NCBI GenBank assembly: GCA_016194795.1
Contig: JACQAX010000322.1
Coordinates: 1-6,520 of the forward strand
Direction of reading: 5' to 3'
Origin: Deltaproteobacteria bacterium
Lineage (GTDB): Bacteria; Bdellovibrionota; UBA1018; UBA923
DNA: 6,520 bases
Below the pieces are notes generated by a model. That model worked only from the letters and a program-made list of their open reading frames with translations. It was not told the DNA's origin and ran no database searches. The position numbers and the translations under genes were made by a program. Positions 1 through 6,186 of this stretch are shown one piece after another. Every line of letters starts with the position of its first letter. Position 1 is the stretch's first letter.

Positions 1-1399
1 GAGCCCCGCGGCCGTCTGCCACGCGGCGAACGTCGCCCTGCATCTCGCGGCCTCGTTGCTGGTCTACGAGCTGCTCGCCGCCCTGGCCGGCGCCGGGCTC
101 GGCGCCTCGGTTGGCGCGCTCCTCTTCGCCTGCCACCCGCTCCAGCCCGAAGCCGTCGCCTGGTGCTCGAGCTTCACCACGCTCCTCTGCGCGGTGTTCG
201 GCTTCGCGGGGCTGCTGCTCGATCTCGCCGCGCCAAAAACGCCCGGGCTCGCGAGCTTCTTTTTCGTGGCCTCGATCCTCTCCAAACCGCTCGGCGTGGT
301 TTTTCCGGCGATCGCGTTCGTGCTGCGCCTGCAGCTGCTCGGCGAAAAGCCGCTCGCGGCAGCCAAGGCATTGCTCCTCGCGGCCGCCGTGGCGGCGCTC
401 GCCCTGGTGGGGACGAGCCTGCTTCAGTCGGGCGAGACGGCGGCCGTCGGGATCGCGACCTGGCTGCGCCCGTTCGAGGCCCTGCGCAACCTTGGCTTTT
501 ACGCCGGAAAGGCCCTCGTTCCAGCGGGACTTTCGCCAAACTACCCGATGCTCGATCCGGCACGCCTCGACGCCGCGTTCTGGGCCGGCGCCGTCGGCGG
601 CGGGCTCGTCGTGGCGCTCATCTTCGCCAGGACCTCACGCATCCCGGTCGTCGCCCGGACGGGTGTGGCCGTTTTCACCGTCGCGCTGCTTCCGGTGCTG
701 GGGATCGTCCCGTTTCTCTTCCAGCACTATTCCGAGAACTCGGATCGTTACGCTTACGTGGCGCTCGCCGGCCTGTCGCTCGGCCTCGCCGCGATCCTGA
801 ATGCCACCCGCGCGCGGGCGATCCTGGTGCTGAGCTGCGCCTTCGTGGTGGCTTGCGGCGTGCTGTCGTCGCTTCGGACCGGGCTCTGGCGCGACGAGCT
901 CACGCTTGCCGACGAGATGCTGAGCAGGAACCCCGGCAGCTTCGTCGCGCGCTCGCTTCGCGGGTCGCACTGGGCGTACGCCCAGCGCTGGGACCTGAGC
1001 CTTCCCGAGTTTCGCGCGGCTTACGAGCTCTCCCCCGAAAACGCCGACCACTTCCGGAACCTGGAGACCAATCTCGCCAAGCTCGCGCGGCTCGACGAGC
1101 TGGCCGCATTTTACCGAAGCTCGGAGCGGCGGCCGAAATTCACGTACCCCGCGTTCGCGCTGGCGAACCTCACCGTTCTTCGAGGCGACGCGCGCGAGGG
1201 GATCGCCGCGCTGCGCAGCCTGCCCGAGGCGAAAAGCTGGCGGTACGCGATCGGCGAAGCCTTGCTGCGCGACGCGAGCGTCTTTCCGAAAGCGCGGGCG
1301 GCGCTCGACGATGCCCGGAGCGCGCTGCCCGACTATGAGTGCCTGACGCGCTTGCGCGAGCTGACAGCCAACCCCGGGGCTGCTAGACTCAAGCGATGA
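1..1399 (+). CDS. Multi-pass membrane GT-C/TMTC-like glycosyltransferase with C-terminal TPR-like tail (5' truncated)
   Basis: The frame is open from base 2, so the start lies outside the window; the TTG at 56 is internal. 465 residues are visible. About nine hydrophobic segments (roughly residues 7-28, 32-48, 55-75, 86-110, 121-141, 192-209, 220-240, 248-266, 272-290) are followed by a soluble helical tail (about 300-465) with TPR-like character, for example the stretch around FRAAYELSPENADH. Segments resembling bacterial PMT/TMTC-type O-mannosyltransferase-like proteins are HAANVALHLAAS (7-18), HPLQPEAVAW (45-54), the LRPFEALRNLGFYAGKALVP region (155-174) and NSDRYAYVALAG (246-257). Family knowledge: such proteins use a polyprenyl-linked sugar on the outer face of the membrane. 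The N-terminal acidic catalytic motif expected of GT-C enzymes is off the left edge, so activity cannot be judged here. The stop overlaps the next start as ATGA (1396-1399), implying an operon with the following genes. The fold class is fairly secure; substrate and sugar are unknown. Confidence 0.72.
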   Translation, partial: SPAAVCHAANVALHLAASLLVYELLAALAGAGLGASVGALLFACHPLQPEAVAWCSSFTTLLCAVFGFAGLLLDLAAPKTPGLASFFFVASILSKPLGVVFPAIAFVLRLQLLGEKPLAAAKALLLAAAVAALALVGTSLLQSGETAAVGIATWLRPFEALRNLGFYAGKALVPAGLSPNYPMLDPARLDAAFWAGAVGGGLVVALIFARTSRIPVVARTGVAVFTVALLPVLGIVPFLFQHYSENSDRYAYVALAGLSLGLAAILNATRARAILVLSCAFVVACGVLSSLRTGLWRDELTLADEMLSRNPGSFVARSLRGSHWAYAQRWDLSLPEFRAAYELSPENADHFRNLETNLAKLARLDELAAFYRSSERRPKFTYPAFALANLTVLRGDAREGIAALRSLPEAKSWRYAIGEALLRDASVFPKARAALDDARSALPDYECLTRLRELTANPGAARLKR

Positions 1400-2841
1400 T
1401 CGCCGTATCAGTCGTCCTTACGATGCTTGCCGGAGCTCTGGCGGGCGAGCCAGTCGCCGCGCGCGCGAAAAAGCCGAACGTGATTTTCATCTCGATCGAC
1501 ACGCTCGCCGCCGACCACACGAGCCTCCACGGTTATTTCCGGGACACGACGCCCTTCCTCAAAAAGCTCGCGAGCGAGAACGTCATGTTCGAAAACTGTA
1601 TTTCGCAGGCGGCCTACACCCTGGCGTCGCACACCTCGATGTTCACCGGCCTCTACGTCGATACCCATCAGGTGGTCTGGCAGCACGGCGAAAAGGTACT
1701 CGGCCCCGAGCACAAGACCCTGGCCGAGCGCCTCAAGGCCGCCGGCTACCGCACGGTCTGGATGGCCACGACCACCAGCCCCATGCTCAGCCTGAGCCGC
1801 GGTCTCGGCCGGGGCTTCGAGACGGTACACGATACCTGGCTCGAGATGGGCGACGGGTTGAAGAAGGTGAAAACGCTGCTGAAGACGCTGCCCGGCGAGA
1901 AGCCCTTCTTTCTTTTCCTGCACACGTACATGTTGCACGACCCTTACCATCCGGTCGCCCCGTACGACCGCGTCTTCGATCCGGGCTTCAGGCGCCACAT
2001 CGAGCTCGCGCCGGATAAGCTCGAGAACCTGCGCATCCCCCGCAACCTCGAAGAGGCGACCGTCTCGCGCGACGCGCGCATCCGGAACAACTTCATGGGG
2101 CAGTTCAATCTCAAGTACAAGCCCGACCACGACCATTTCGTGGCGCTCTACGACGGCGGGATCCGCACCGCCGACGACGCCATGAAGGAGATCTTCGCCA
2201 CCTTCCGCAAAATCGGGGTCTACAACGATTCGCTGATCGTCGTCACGTCCGACCACGGCGAGACTTTCGGCGACTACGGCTACTACTTTCACTACACGCC
2301 CACGCACCAGGAGACGCATGTTCCCCTCATCATGAGGATCCCCGGCGCCAAGCCGGCGCGGGTCTCGCAAATGGCGCTTGGCATCGACCTCCTGCCGACC
2401 ATCCTCGACGTGCTCGGCATCGACCCCGGCGCGGGCCCGAAGCTCGAGGGCCGGAGCCTCCTGCCGGCGCTGCAGGGAAAAACGATTCCGCGCGACGAGT
2501 ACGTCTTCTCGCACGGCCTCGACCACATGGATGCCGTCTGGGATTCTCAGTGGAAGCTGGTGCATGGCCACCCCGAGATCCAGGACATCCGCCTTTACGA
2601 CGTGAAGGCCGACGCGCTCGAGAGACACGATCTCTCCGCCCGGAATCCCGGAGTGGTCGCGAAGCTCAAGAGCGTGCTCGACGCACGAGCCTGCACGACT
2701 ACGCCAGGGACACGACGCCCTTCCTCAAAAAGCTCGCGAGCGAGAACGTCATGTTCGAAAACTGCTTCTCGCAGGCGGCCTATACGCTGGCGTCGCACTA
2801 CTCGATGTTCTCCGGCCTCTACGTCGACACGCACAAAGTGA
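1396..2841 (+). CDS. Secreted alkaline-phosphatase-superfamily ('sulfatase'-like) enzyme, copy 1, with aberrant out-of-frame C-terminus
   Basis: The start is the ATG of an ATGA overlap with the upstream stop. There is no convincing Shine-Dalgarno sequence, so translation is probably coupled. Residues 1-24 form a signal peptide (hydrophobic core VSVVLTMLAGALAG), so export is expected. The PF00884-like core has metal-ligand Asp35 in ISIDTLAADH, nucleophile-position Thr75 in YTLASHTSMFTGLY (74-87), FLHTYMLHDPYHP (174-186), YDGGIRTADD (252-261), SDHGE (285-289) and THQETHVPLI (303-312). Thr replaces the Cys/Ser of the sulfatase C/S-x-P-S-R motif and His replaces its Arg, so formylglycine activation is not expected. 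A phospho-group transferase or hydrolase is a better guess than a sulfatase. The true paralogous sequence ends at about residue 430 (KLKSVLDA). The last 51 residues (codons 2686-2838) are a Ser/Arg/Thr-rich reading of copy 2 in the wrong frame, caused by a junctional deletion. The catalytic core is complete, so the protein may still fold. Confidence 0.8.
   Translation: MIAVSVVLTMLAGALAGEPVAARAKKPNVIFISIDTLAADHTSLHGYFRDTTPFLKKLASENVMFENCISQAAYTLASHTSMFTGLYVDTHQVVWQHGEKVLGPEHKTLAERLKAAGYRTVWMATTTSPMLSLSRGLGRGFETVHDTWLEMGDGLKKVKTLLKTLPGEKPFFLFLHTYMLHDPYHPVAPYDRVFDPGFRRHIELAPDKLENLRIPRNLEEATVSRDARIRNNFMGQFNLKYKPDHDHFVALYDGGIRTADDAMKEIFATFRKIGVYNDSLIVVTSDHGETFGDYGYYFHYTPTHQETHVPLIMRIPGAKPARVSQMALGIDLLPTILDVLGIDPGAGPKLEGRSLLPALQGKTIPRDEYVFSHGLDHMDAVWDSQWKLVHGHPEIQDIRLYDVKADALERHDLSARNPGVVAKLKSVLDARACTTTPGTRRPSSKSSRARTSCSKTASRRRPIRWRRTTRCSPASTSTRTK
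2680..2690 (+). other. Deletion junction fusing the end of copy 1 to the interior of copy 2
   Basis: Left of the junction the sequence follows the C-terminal codons of copy 1 (GTGCTCGAC, VLD; copy 3 continues from the equivalent point with GCGTTCCGCCTC). Right of it (ACGAGCCTGCAC from 2685) it follows codon 42 onward of copy 1 (ACGAGCCTCCAC). The end of copy 1, the intergenic overlap and the start of copy 2 are absent. The join is between non-homologous positions with at most one to a few bases of shared sequence, so it is not a simple unequal crossover. Confidence 0.8.
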
Positions 2842-3878
2842 TTTGGGAGCACAACGTCCGCGTGCTGCATCCCCGGCACAAGACGCTGACCGAATACCTC
2901 AAGGCCGCCGGCTACCGCACCGTCTGGATGGCCACGACCACCAGTGACATGCTCAGCCTGAGCCACGGCCTCGGGCGCGGCTTCGACGAGCTCCATGACA
3001 CGCGTCTCGAGATGGGCGCCGGGCTGAAGAAGGTCAAGACGCTGCTCAAGACCCTGCCCGGCAAGCAGCCGTTCTTTCTTTTCCTGCACACGTACATGGT
3101 CCACGACCCTTACCACCCCGTCGCCCCGTACGACCACGTCTTCGACCCCGGCTTCAAGCGCCGCATCGAGCTCGACGAGGAAAAGCTCTTCAGGCTTTAT
3201 CCTCCGCGCGACTCCGAGGAGGCGAAGCTCCCGCGCGAGACGCGGATCCGAAACAACTACAAGCGGCAGTTCGACCTGAAAAAGAAGGCCGATTTCGAGC
3301 ACTTCGTGTCGCTCTACGACGGCGGGATCCGCAGCGCCGACGAGGCCATGAAGCAGATCTTCGCGAGGCTTCGTGAGCTCGGGCTCTACGAGAGCTCGCT
3401 GATCGTCGTGACGTCCGACCACGGAGAGAGCTTCGGGAGGTATGGTTATTTCTTCCACTACACGCCCACGCACGAGGAGACGCACGTGCCGCTCATCATG
3501 AGGATTCCCGGCGCCAAGCCGGCGCGGGTCTCCCAGACCGCGCTCGGCATCGACATCCTGCCGACCATCCTCGATGCGGTGGGCATCGAGCCGGGCGCCG
3601 ACGCGAGGCTCGAAGGCCGGAGCCTCCTGCCGGCGCTGCAGGGAAAGGCGATCGCGCGCGACGAGTACCTCTACTCGCACGGCCTCGAGCACTCGGACGC
3701 GATCTGGAGCCCGCAGTGGAAGCTCGTCCACGGCCATCCGCAGCTCAGGGACATCCGTCTCTACGACCTGAAGGCCGACCCGCTCGAGCACCGCGATCTC
3801 GCCCGGGCCCACCCCGAGCTCGTCACCAAGCTTCAGGGCGCCTTGGAGGCGTTTCGGCTCAATAGGCTGGACCGATGA
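2685..3878 (+). pseudogene. 'Sulfatase'-like enzyme copy 2, 5' truncated (signal peptide and first metal-ligand strand lost)
   Basis: From ACG 2685 the frame reads TSLHDYARDTTPFLKK and then matches copies 1 and 3 collinearly to the natural end (LEAFRLNRLDR). It keeps the Thr-nucleophile segment (AAYTLASHYSMFSGLY), FLHTYMVHDPYHP, YDGGIRSADEAM, SDHGES and THEETHVPLI. Missing are about 40 N-terminal codons: the signal peptide and the KKPNVIxISIDTLAADH strand with the metal-binding Asp. Upstream codons open in this frame are only the out-of-frame sense of copy 1. The first in-frame ATG is 2751 (MFENCFSQ), preceded only by a weak GCGAG. A protein started there would be about 375 residues, cytoplasmic and lacking a metal ligand, hence probably inactive. 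The body of the reading frame is free of stops and frameshifts, so the lesion is recent or is an assembly artefact. Its TGA overlaps the start of copy 3 (ATGA, 3875-3878). Confidence 0.72.
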
Positions 3879-5182
3879 AAACCGCGCTCGTCCTTCTCTG
3901 GATGCTCACGGCGAGCCTGCCCCACGCCCTCGGGGCGGCCGCGAAAAAACCCAACGTCATCCTCATCTCGATCGATACGCTGGCCGCCGACCACATGAGC
4001 CTCCACGGCTACTTCCGGGAGACGACGCCGTTTCTCACGCAGCTCGCGCGCGAGAACGTCATGTTCGACACCTGTTTTTCGCAGGCGGCCTATACGCTGG
4101 CGTCGCACTACTCGATGTTCACCGGCCTCTACGTCGACACGCATAAAGTGACGTGGCGGCTCGAGGAGCCCGCGCTCGCCCCCCGGCACAAAACCCTGAC
4201 CGAGCGCCTCAAGGCCGCCGGTTACCGCACGGTCTGGATCGGCACCACCTCCGATCCGATGCTCAGCCTGAAGCGCGGCCTCGGGCGCGGCTTCGATACG
4301 ATCCACGACGCGCGCCTCGAGATGGGCGCCGGGCTGAAGAAGGTCAAGAAGCTGCTCAAGACGCTGCCGGGCAACAAACCCTTCTTTCTCTTCCTGCACA
4401 CGTTCATGGTGCACGACCCGTATCGCCCGATCCCGCCGTACGATCGCATCTTCGACCCCGGCTTCCCCCGCCGCATCGAGACCACTGAAAGCGCGCTCCT
4501 GAAGCTGCATCCCCCGCTGACGCGCAAAGAAGGGCCGCAGGCGCGCACGCAGCGGGTCCGGGACAACTTCATGGGCCAGTTCGACCTCTCCAAACAGGCC
4601 GACCACGACCATCTCGTGGCGCTTTACGACGGCGGGATCCGCACGGCCGACGACGCCATGAGGGAAATTTTCGAGACCTTCCGAAAGCTCGGCATCTACG
4701 ACGACTCGCTGGTCGTCGTGACGTCCGACCACGGCGAGACGTTCGGGCAGCACGGTTACTTTCTGCACGCCACGCCCACGCACGAGGAGACGCACGTGCC
4801 GCTCATCATGAAGATCCCCGGCGCCCGCCCGGCGCGGGTCTCGCAGATGGCTCTGAGCATCGACATCGTGCCGACCATTCTCGACTCGCTGGGCTTGCCG
4901 CCCGACGCCGACTCGCGGCTCGAAGGGCAAAGCCTCCTGCCGGCGCTGCAGGGAAAGGCGATCCCCCGCGACGAGTACTTTTTCTCGCATGGCCTGGAGG
5001 GCATGGACGCGGTCTGGGACTCGCGGTGGAAGCTGACCCACGCGCACCCGTCGGTGCGGACGATCCGCCTCTACGACCTGAAGGCCGACCCCCTCGAGCA
5101 CAACGACCTCGCCGAGCGGCGCCTCGGCGTGGTGACCAAGCTCAAGAGCGTGCTCGAGGCGTTCCGCCTCAAGCGGCTGTGA
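3875..5182 (+). CDS. Secreted alkaline-phosphatase-superfamily ('sulfatase'-like) enzyme, copy 3 (intact)
   Basis: 435 residues; the best reference copy of the three. The ATG lies in an ATGA overlap with the stop of copy 2, with no clear Shine-Dalgarno sequence, which suggests coupling. The signal peptide is MKTALVLLWMLTASLPHALG followed by AA, with cleavage probably just before AKKPN. Core motifs are Asp34 in ISIDTLAADH, Thr74 in YTLASHYSMFTGLY (73-86), FLHTFMVHDPYRP (173-185), YDGGIRTADDAM (251-262), SDHGE (284-288) and THEETHVPLI (302-311). Asp34, Asp285 and His286 are the expected metal ligands of the superfamily. Thr74 sits where formylglycine sulfatases have Cys/Ser, and His78 where they have Arg. 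This arrangement is closer to Thr-nucleophile members such as phosphoglycerol or phosphoethanolamine transferases, but unlike those enzymes there is no N-terminal multi-helix membrane domain. The substrate is unknown. A periplasmic or extracellular role on a glycan made with the upstream membrane transferase is inference from operon position. Confidence 0.85.
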   Translation: MKTALVLLWMLTASLPHALGAAAKKPNVILISIDTLAADHMSLHGYFRETTPFLTQLARENVMFDTCFSQAAYTLASHYSMFTGLYVDTHKVTWRLEEPALAPRHKTLTERLKAAGYRTVWIGTTSDPMLSLKRGLGRGFDTIHDARLEMGAGLKKVKKLLKTLPGNKPFFLFLHTFMVHDPYRPIPPYDRIFDPGFPRRIETTESALLKLHPPLTRKEGPQARTQRVRDNFMGQFDLSKQADHDHLVALYDGGIRTADDAMREIFETFRKLGIYDDSLVVVTSDHGETFGQHGYFLHATPTHEETHVPLIMKIPGARPARVSQMALSIDIVPTILDSLGLPPDADSRLEGQSLLPALQGKAIPRDEYFFSHGLEGMDAVWDSRWKLTHAHPSVRTIRLYDLKADPLEHNDLAERRLGVVTKLKSVLEAFRLKRL

Positions 5183-5330
5183 ATGCGGGGAGCCGCGCCG
5201 GACGAGGTCCGGGCGGCCATCCTAGGTAGGCTATGCTATTAGACATACCGGCGTAGCACGAGGCTCGGCCGATATCAGGCAGGCTGAGTAATGGCGGGTT
5301 ATGGGCGGAGAGAATCGTCGGAACTTTCGC
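5183..5330. other. Convergent intergenic spacer, no gene recognised
   Basis: This 148-nt gap lies between two convergent genes. Apart from the hairpin at its left end I see no coding frame with a plausible start signal, no tRNA-like fold and no T-rich terminator for the minus-strand gene. Base composition is less GC-rich around 5220-5250 (CTATGCTATTAGACATACC), where a short imperfect stem GCTATG/CGTAGC can form; this is too weak to call. Confidence 0.5.
5192..5217 (+). terminator. GC-rich hairpin after copy 3, possible terminator
   Basis: The arms are GCCGCGCCGGAC (5192-5203) and GTCCGGGCGGC (5207-5217), separated by GAG. They pair over 11 bp with one bulged G. The hairpin begins 9 nt after the stop of copy 3, where an operon terminator would be expected. 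There is no T-tract behind it (CATCCTAGG follows), so it may instead stabilise the 3' end or act with Rho. Confidence 0.4.
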
Positions 5331-5984
5331 TCAGGCCGCGCGCGGTTTGGCGGCCTCGGCCGCGTCGAGCTTGATCGCAAGCTCGACGCGGTTGCGTCCG
5401 GAATTTTTGGCGCGATAGAGGGCCGCGTCGGCGCTCTCGATGAGGATGTCGGCCCCGTATCCAACTTTGCGGGCTGAGGCTACGCCCACGCTCAACGTGC
5501 AACTGAACTCGACCGAGCTCCTCGACTTCATGCTGTGGCCTTCCACGGCCTGGCGAATGCGGTCGGCAATCGCCTGCACTTCCACTGTGCCACCTTCCAT
5601 GGCCAGAATGAGCTCTTCGCCGCCGTAGCGGCCTGCCAAGTCCCCAGGCCTGAGATACCTGGTTATCAACTCGCTGATCTGCTGCAACACGACATCCCCC
5701 GTCTGGTGGCCGTGGGTGTCGTTCACGCGCTTGAAGTGGTCGACATCGACCATCAAGACGTGCACCTCGCGGCCCTCTTCGCGGGCTTGGAACAGAAGAG
5801 ACTCGAGCCTCTGCATGAACACGCTTCTGCGCAACAAACGCGTGAGATCATCCTTGCTCACGCACTCGCGGAGTTGGTTGAGGTTCGAGACGGCCTTCTG
5901 GTAATTCCCCTGAAGCACCACCAGGCTTTTCTCGAGCTCCGCGATAACGACGTCCAAAGCTTCCTGCTTCATCTGCGTATTCAT
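5331..5984 (-). CDS. Small cytosolic diguanylate cyclase (GGDEF domain, GGEEL form)
   Basis: 217 residues. Makes cyclic di-GMP from two GTP. Residues 5-40 look like a short coiled-coil helix (ELEKSLVVLQGNYQKAVSNL). The GGDEF domain follows, with KDDLTRLLRRSVF (44-56), metal and nucleotide site DVDHFKRVNDTHGHQTGD (80-97), the signature GGEEL at 121-125 instead of GGDEF/GGEEF, LSVGVA (164-169) and ADAALYRAKNSGRNRV (185-200). RPGD at 112-115 lies five residues before GGEEL, the position of the RxxD product-inhibition site. There is no transmembrane segment and no PAS, GAF or receiver domain, so the activating input is not visible; dimerisation through the helix is likely (inference). The start ATG (5982-5984) has AAGGG nine bases upstream. 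By eye, codon use is somewhat less GC-biased than in the operon. It is transcribed convergently to the operon and divergently from the next gene. The Leu in GGEEL is unusual but conservative, so activity is probable. Confidence 0.93.
   Translation of the reverse strand: MNTQMKQEALDVVIAELEKSLVVLQGNYQKAVSNLNQLRECVSKDDLTRLLRRSVFMQRLESLLFQAREEGREVHVLMVDVDHFKRVNDTHGHQTGDVVLQQISELITRYLRPGDLAGRYGGEELILAMEGGTVEVQAIADRIRQAVEGHSMKSRSSVEFSCTLSVGVASARKVGYGADILIESADAALYRAKNSGRNRVELAIKLDAAEAAKPRAA
5360..5391. repeat. Perfect 14-bp inverted repeat with 4-nt loop inside the GGDEF gene
   Basis: CCGCGTCGAGCTTG (5360-5373) and its exact reverse complement CAAGCTCGACGCGG (5378-5391) flank ATCG. The repeat lies in the last 60 or so bases of the diguanylate cyclase coding region, just past the GGDEF core, and encodes RVELAIKLDAA. 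It would form a very stable hairpin in either transcript. No T-tract follows on either strand. Confidence 0.85.
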
Positions 5985-5993
5985 GATTGTCGA

Positions 5994-5998
5994 CCCTT
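5994..5998 (-). promoter_or_regulatory. Ribosome binding site of the diguanylate cyclase gene
   Basis: On the minus strand AAGGG is followed by a 9-nt spacer and ATG at 5984-5982. This supports the ATG as the start; the next in-frame Met is only four codons later. Confidence 0.6.
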
Positions 5999-6006
5999 GT
6001 CCTTCC

Positions 6007-6025
6007 GGGCGCCTACCCCGCGCCC
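6007..6025 (-). promoter_or_regulatory. Possible 5' leader hairpin of the diguanylate cyclase gene
   Basis: GGGCGC (6007-6012) and GCGCCC (6020-6025) form a perfect 6-bp GC stem with a 7-nt loop, lying 8 nt upstream of the AAGGG ribosome site in the presumed leader. Further upstream on the minus strand TTGAAA (6053-6048) resembles a -35 box, but the hexamer 17 nt later (CGTAAG) is a poor -10, so no promoter is called. The hairpin is short and could be chance in GC-rich DNA. Confidence 0.25.
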
Positions 6026-6153
6026 TTACGTTCCACGCAGACAGTTATTTCAACCTCCGTGCCCGACCGAAGCGCGCGCAAGTACCCGAAAGCACGAGTG
6101 CCTGAAAACCAGCACCCTGCGTCCGGGAGACACACGTGAGTCGGAACGATACC

Positions 6154-6186
6154 AGGAGTACAATGATCGACGGGGGACCTTCATGA
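6154..6186 (+). other. Possible 7-codon leader ORF with its own ribosome site, overlapping the next gene by ATGA
   Basis: AGGAG (6154-6158) is followed by a 4-nt spacer and ATG at 6163. The frame reads MIDGGPS and stops with TGA at 6184-6186, giving the ATGA overlap with ATG 6183. Translation of this minigene could couple ribosomes to the downstream start. The alternative is that AGGAG is a chance match and the real signal is GGGGGA at 6172-6177. Confidence 0.25.
6172..6177 (+). promoter_or_regulatory. Probable ribosome binding site of the secreted-protein gene
   Basis: GGGGGA lies 5 nt before ATG 6183 and 11 nt before a second in-frame ATG at 6189. The spacing favours 6183, but either Met is possible and both give the same signal peptide core. 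Confidence 0.4.

Larger units (their letters stand above)
1396..5182 (+). repeat. Three tandem gene-length direct repeats (sulfatase-like paralogues)
   Basis: The three copies are collinear. Matching blocks keep a constant offset of 1166 nt between copies 1 and 2 (1541 to 2707; 2341 to 3507) and 1310 nt between copies 2 and 3 (2769 to 4079; 3461 to 4771). Long exact matches include 58 nt (1541-1598 and 2707-2764), 42 nt (2769-2810 and 4079-4120) and 41 nt (3461-3501 and 4771-4811). The array arose by tandem duplication. The 144-nt difference in period measures the material lost at the junction of copies 1 and 2. Confidence 0.9.

Noticed and set aside
111..1338. Two overlapping + strand open frames inside the membrane transferase gene
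   Set aside because: They are Arg/Ser/Pro/Ala-rich shadow frames. The frame from base 2 to 1399 has the membrane segments and family motifs.
2550..2684. GTG at 2550 as the real start of sulfatase-like copy 2
   Set aside because: The first 45 codons of that frame are copy 1 read out of frame (Arg/Glu-rich), with no signal peptide and no similarity to the N-terminus of the paralogues.
1408..5101. Three long open frames of about 405-420 codons on the minus strand, one opposite each sulfatase-like gene
   Set aside because: They recur at the same place in each paralogue and arise from GC-rich third positions of the sense genes. Their products are Val/Arg/Glu-rich low-complexity sequence without domains or start signals.
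5183..5330. c-di-GMP riboswitch, tRNA or other structured RNA in the convergent gap
   Set aside because: No conserved riboswitch core, no cloverleaf and no strong paired architecture beyond the single hairpin after copy 3.
6026..6053. Sigma-54 or sigma-70 promoter for the cyclase gene on the minus strand
   Set aside because: TGGAACG lacks the GC dinucleotide at the required spacing for sigma-54, and TTGAAA has only a 3-of-6 match as its -10. This is too weak to list as a feature.
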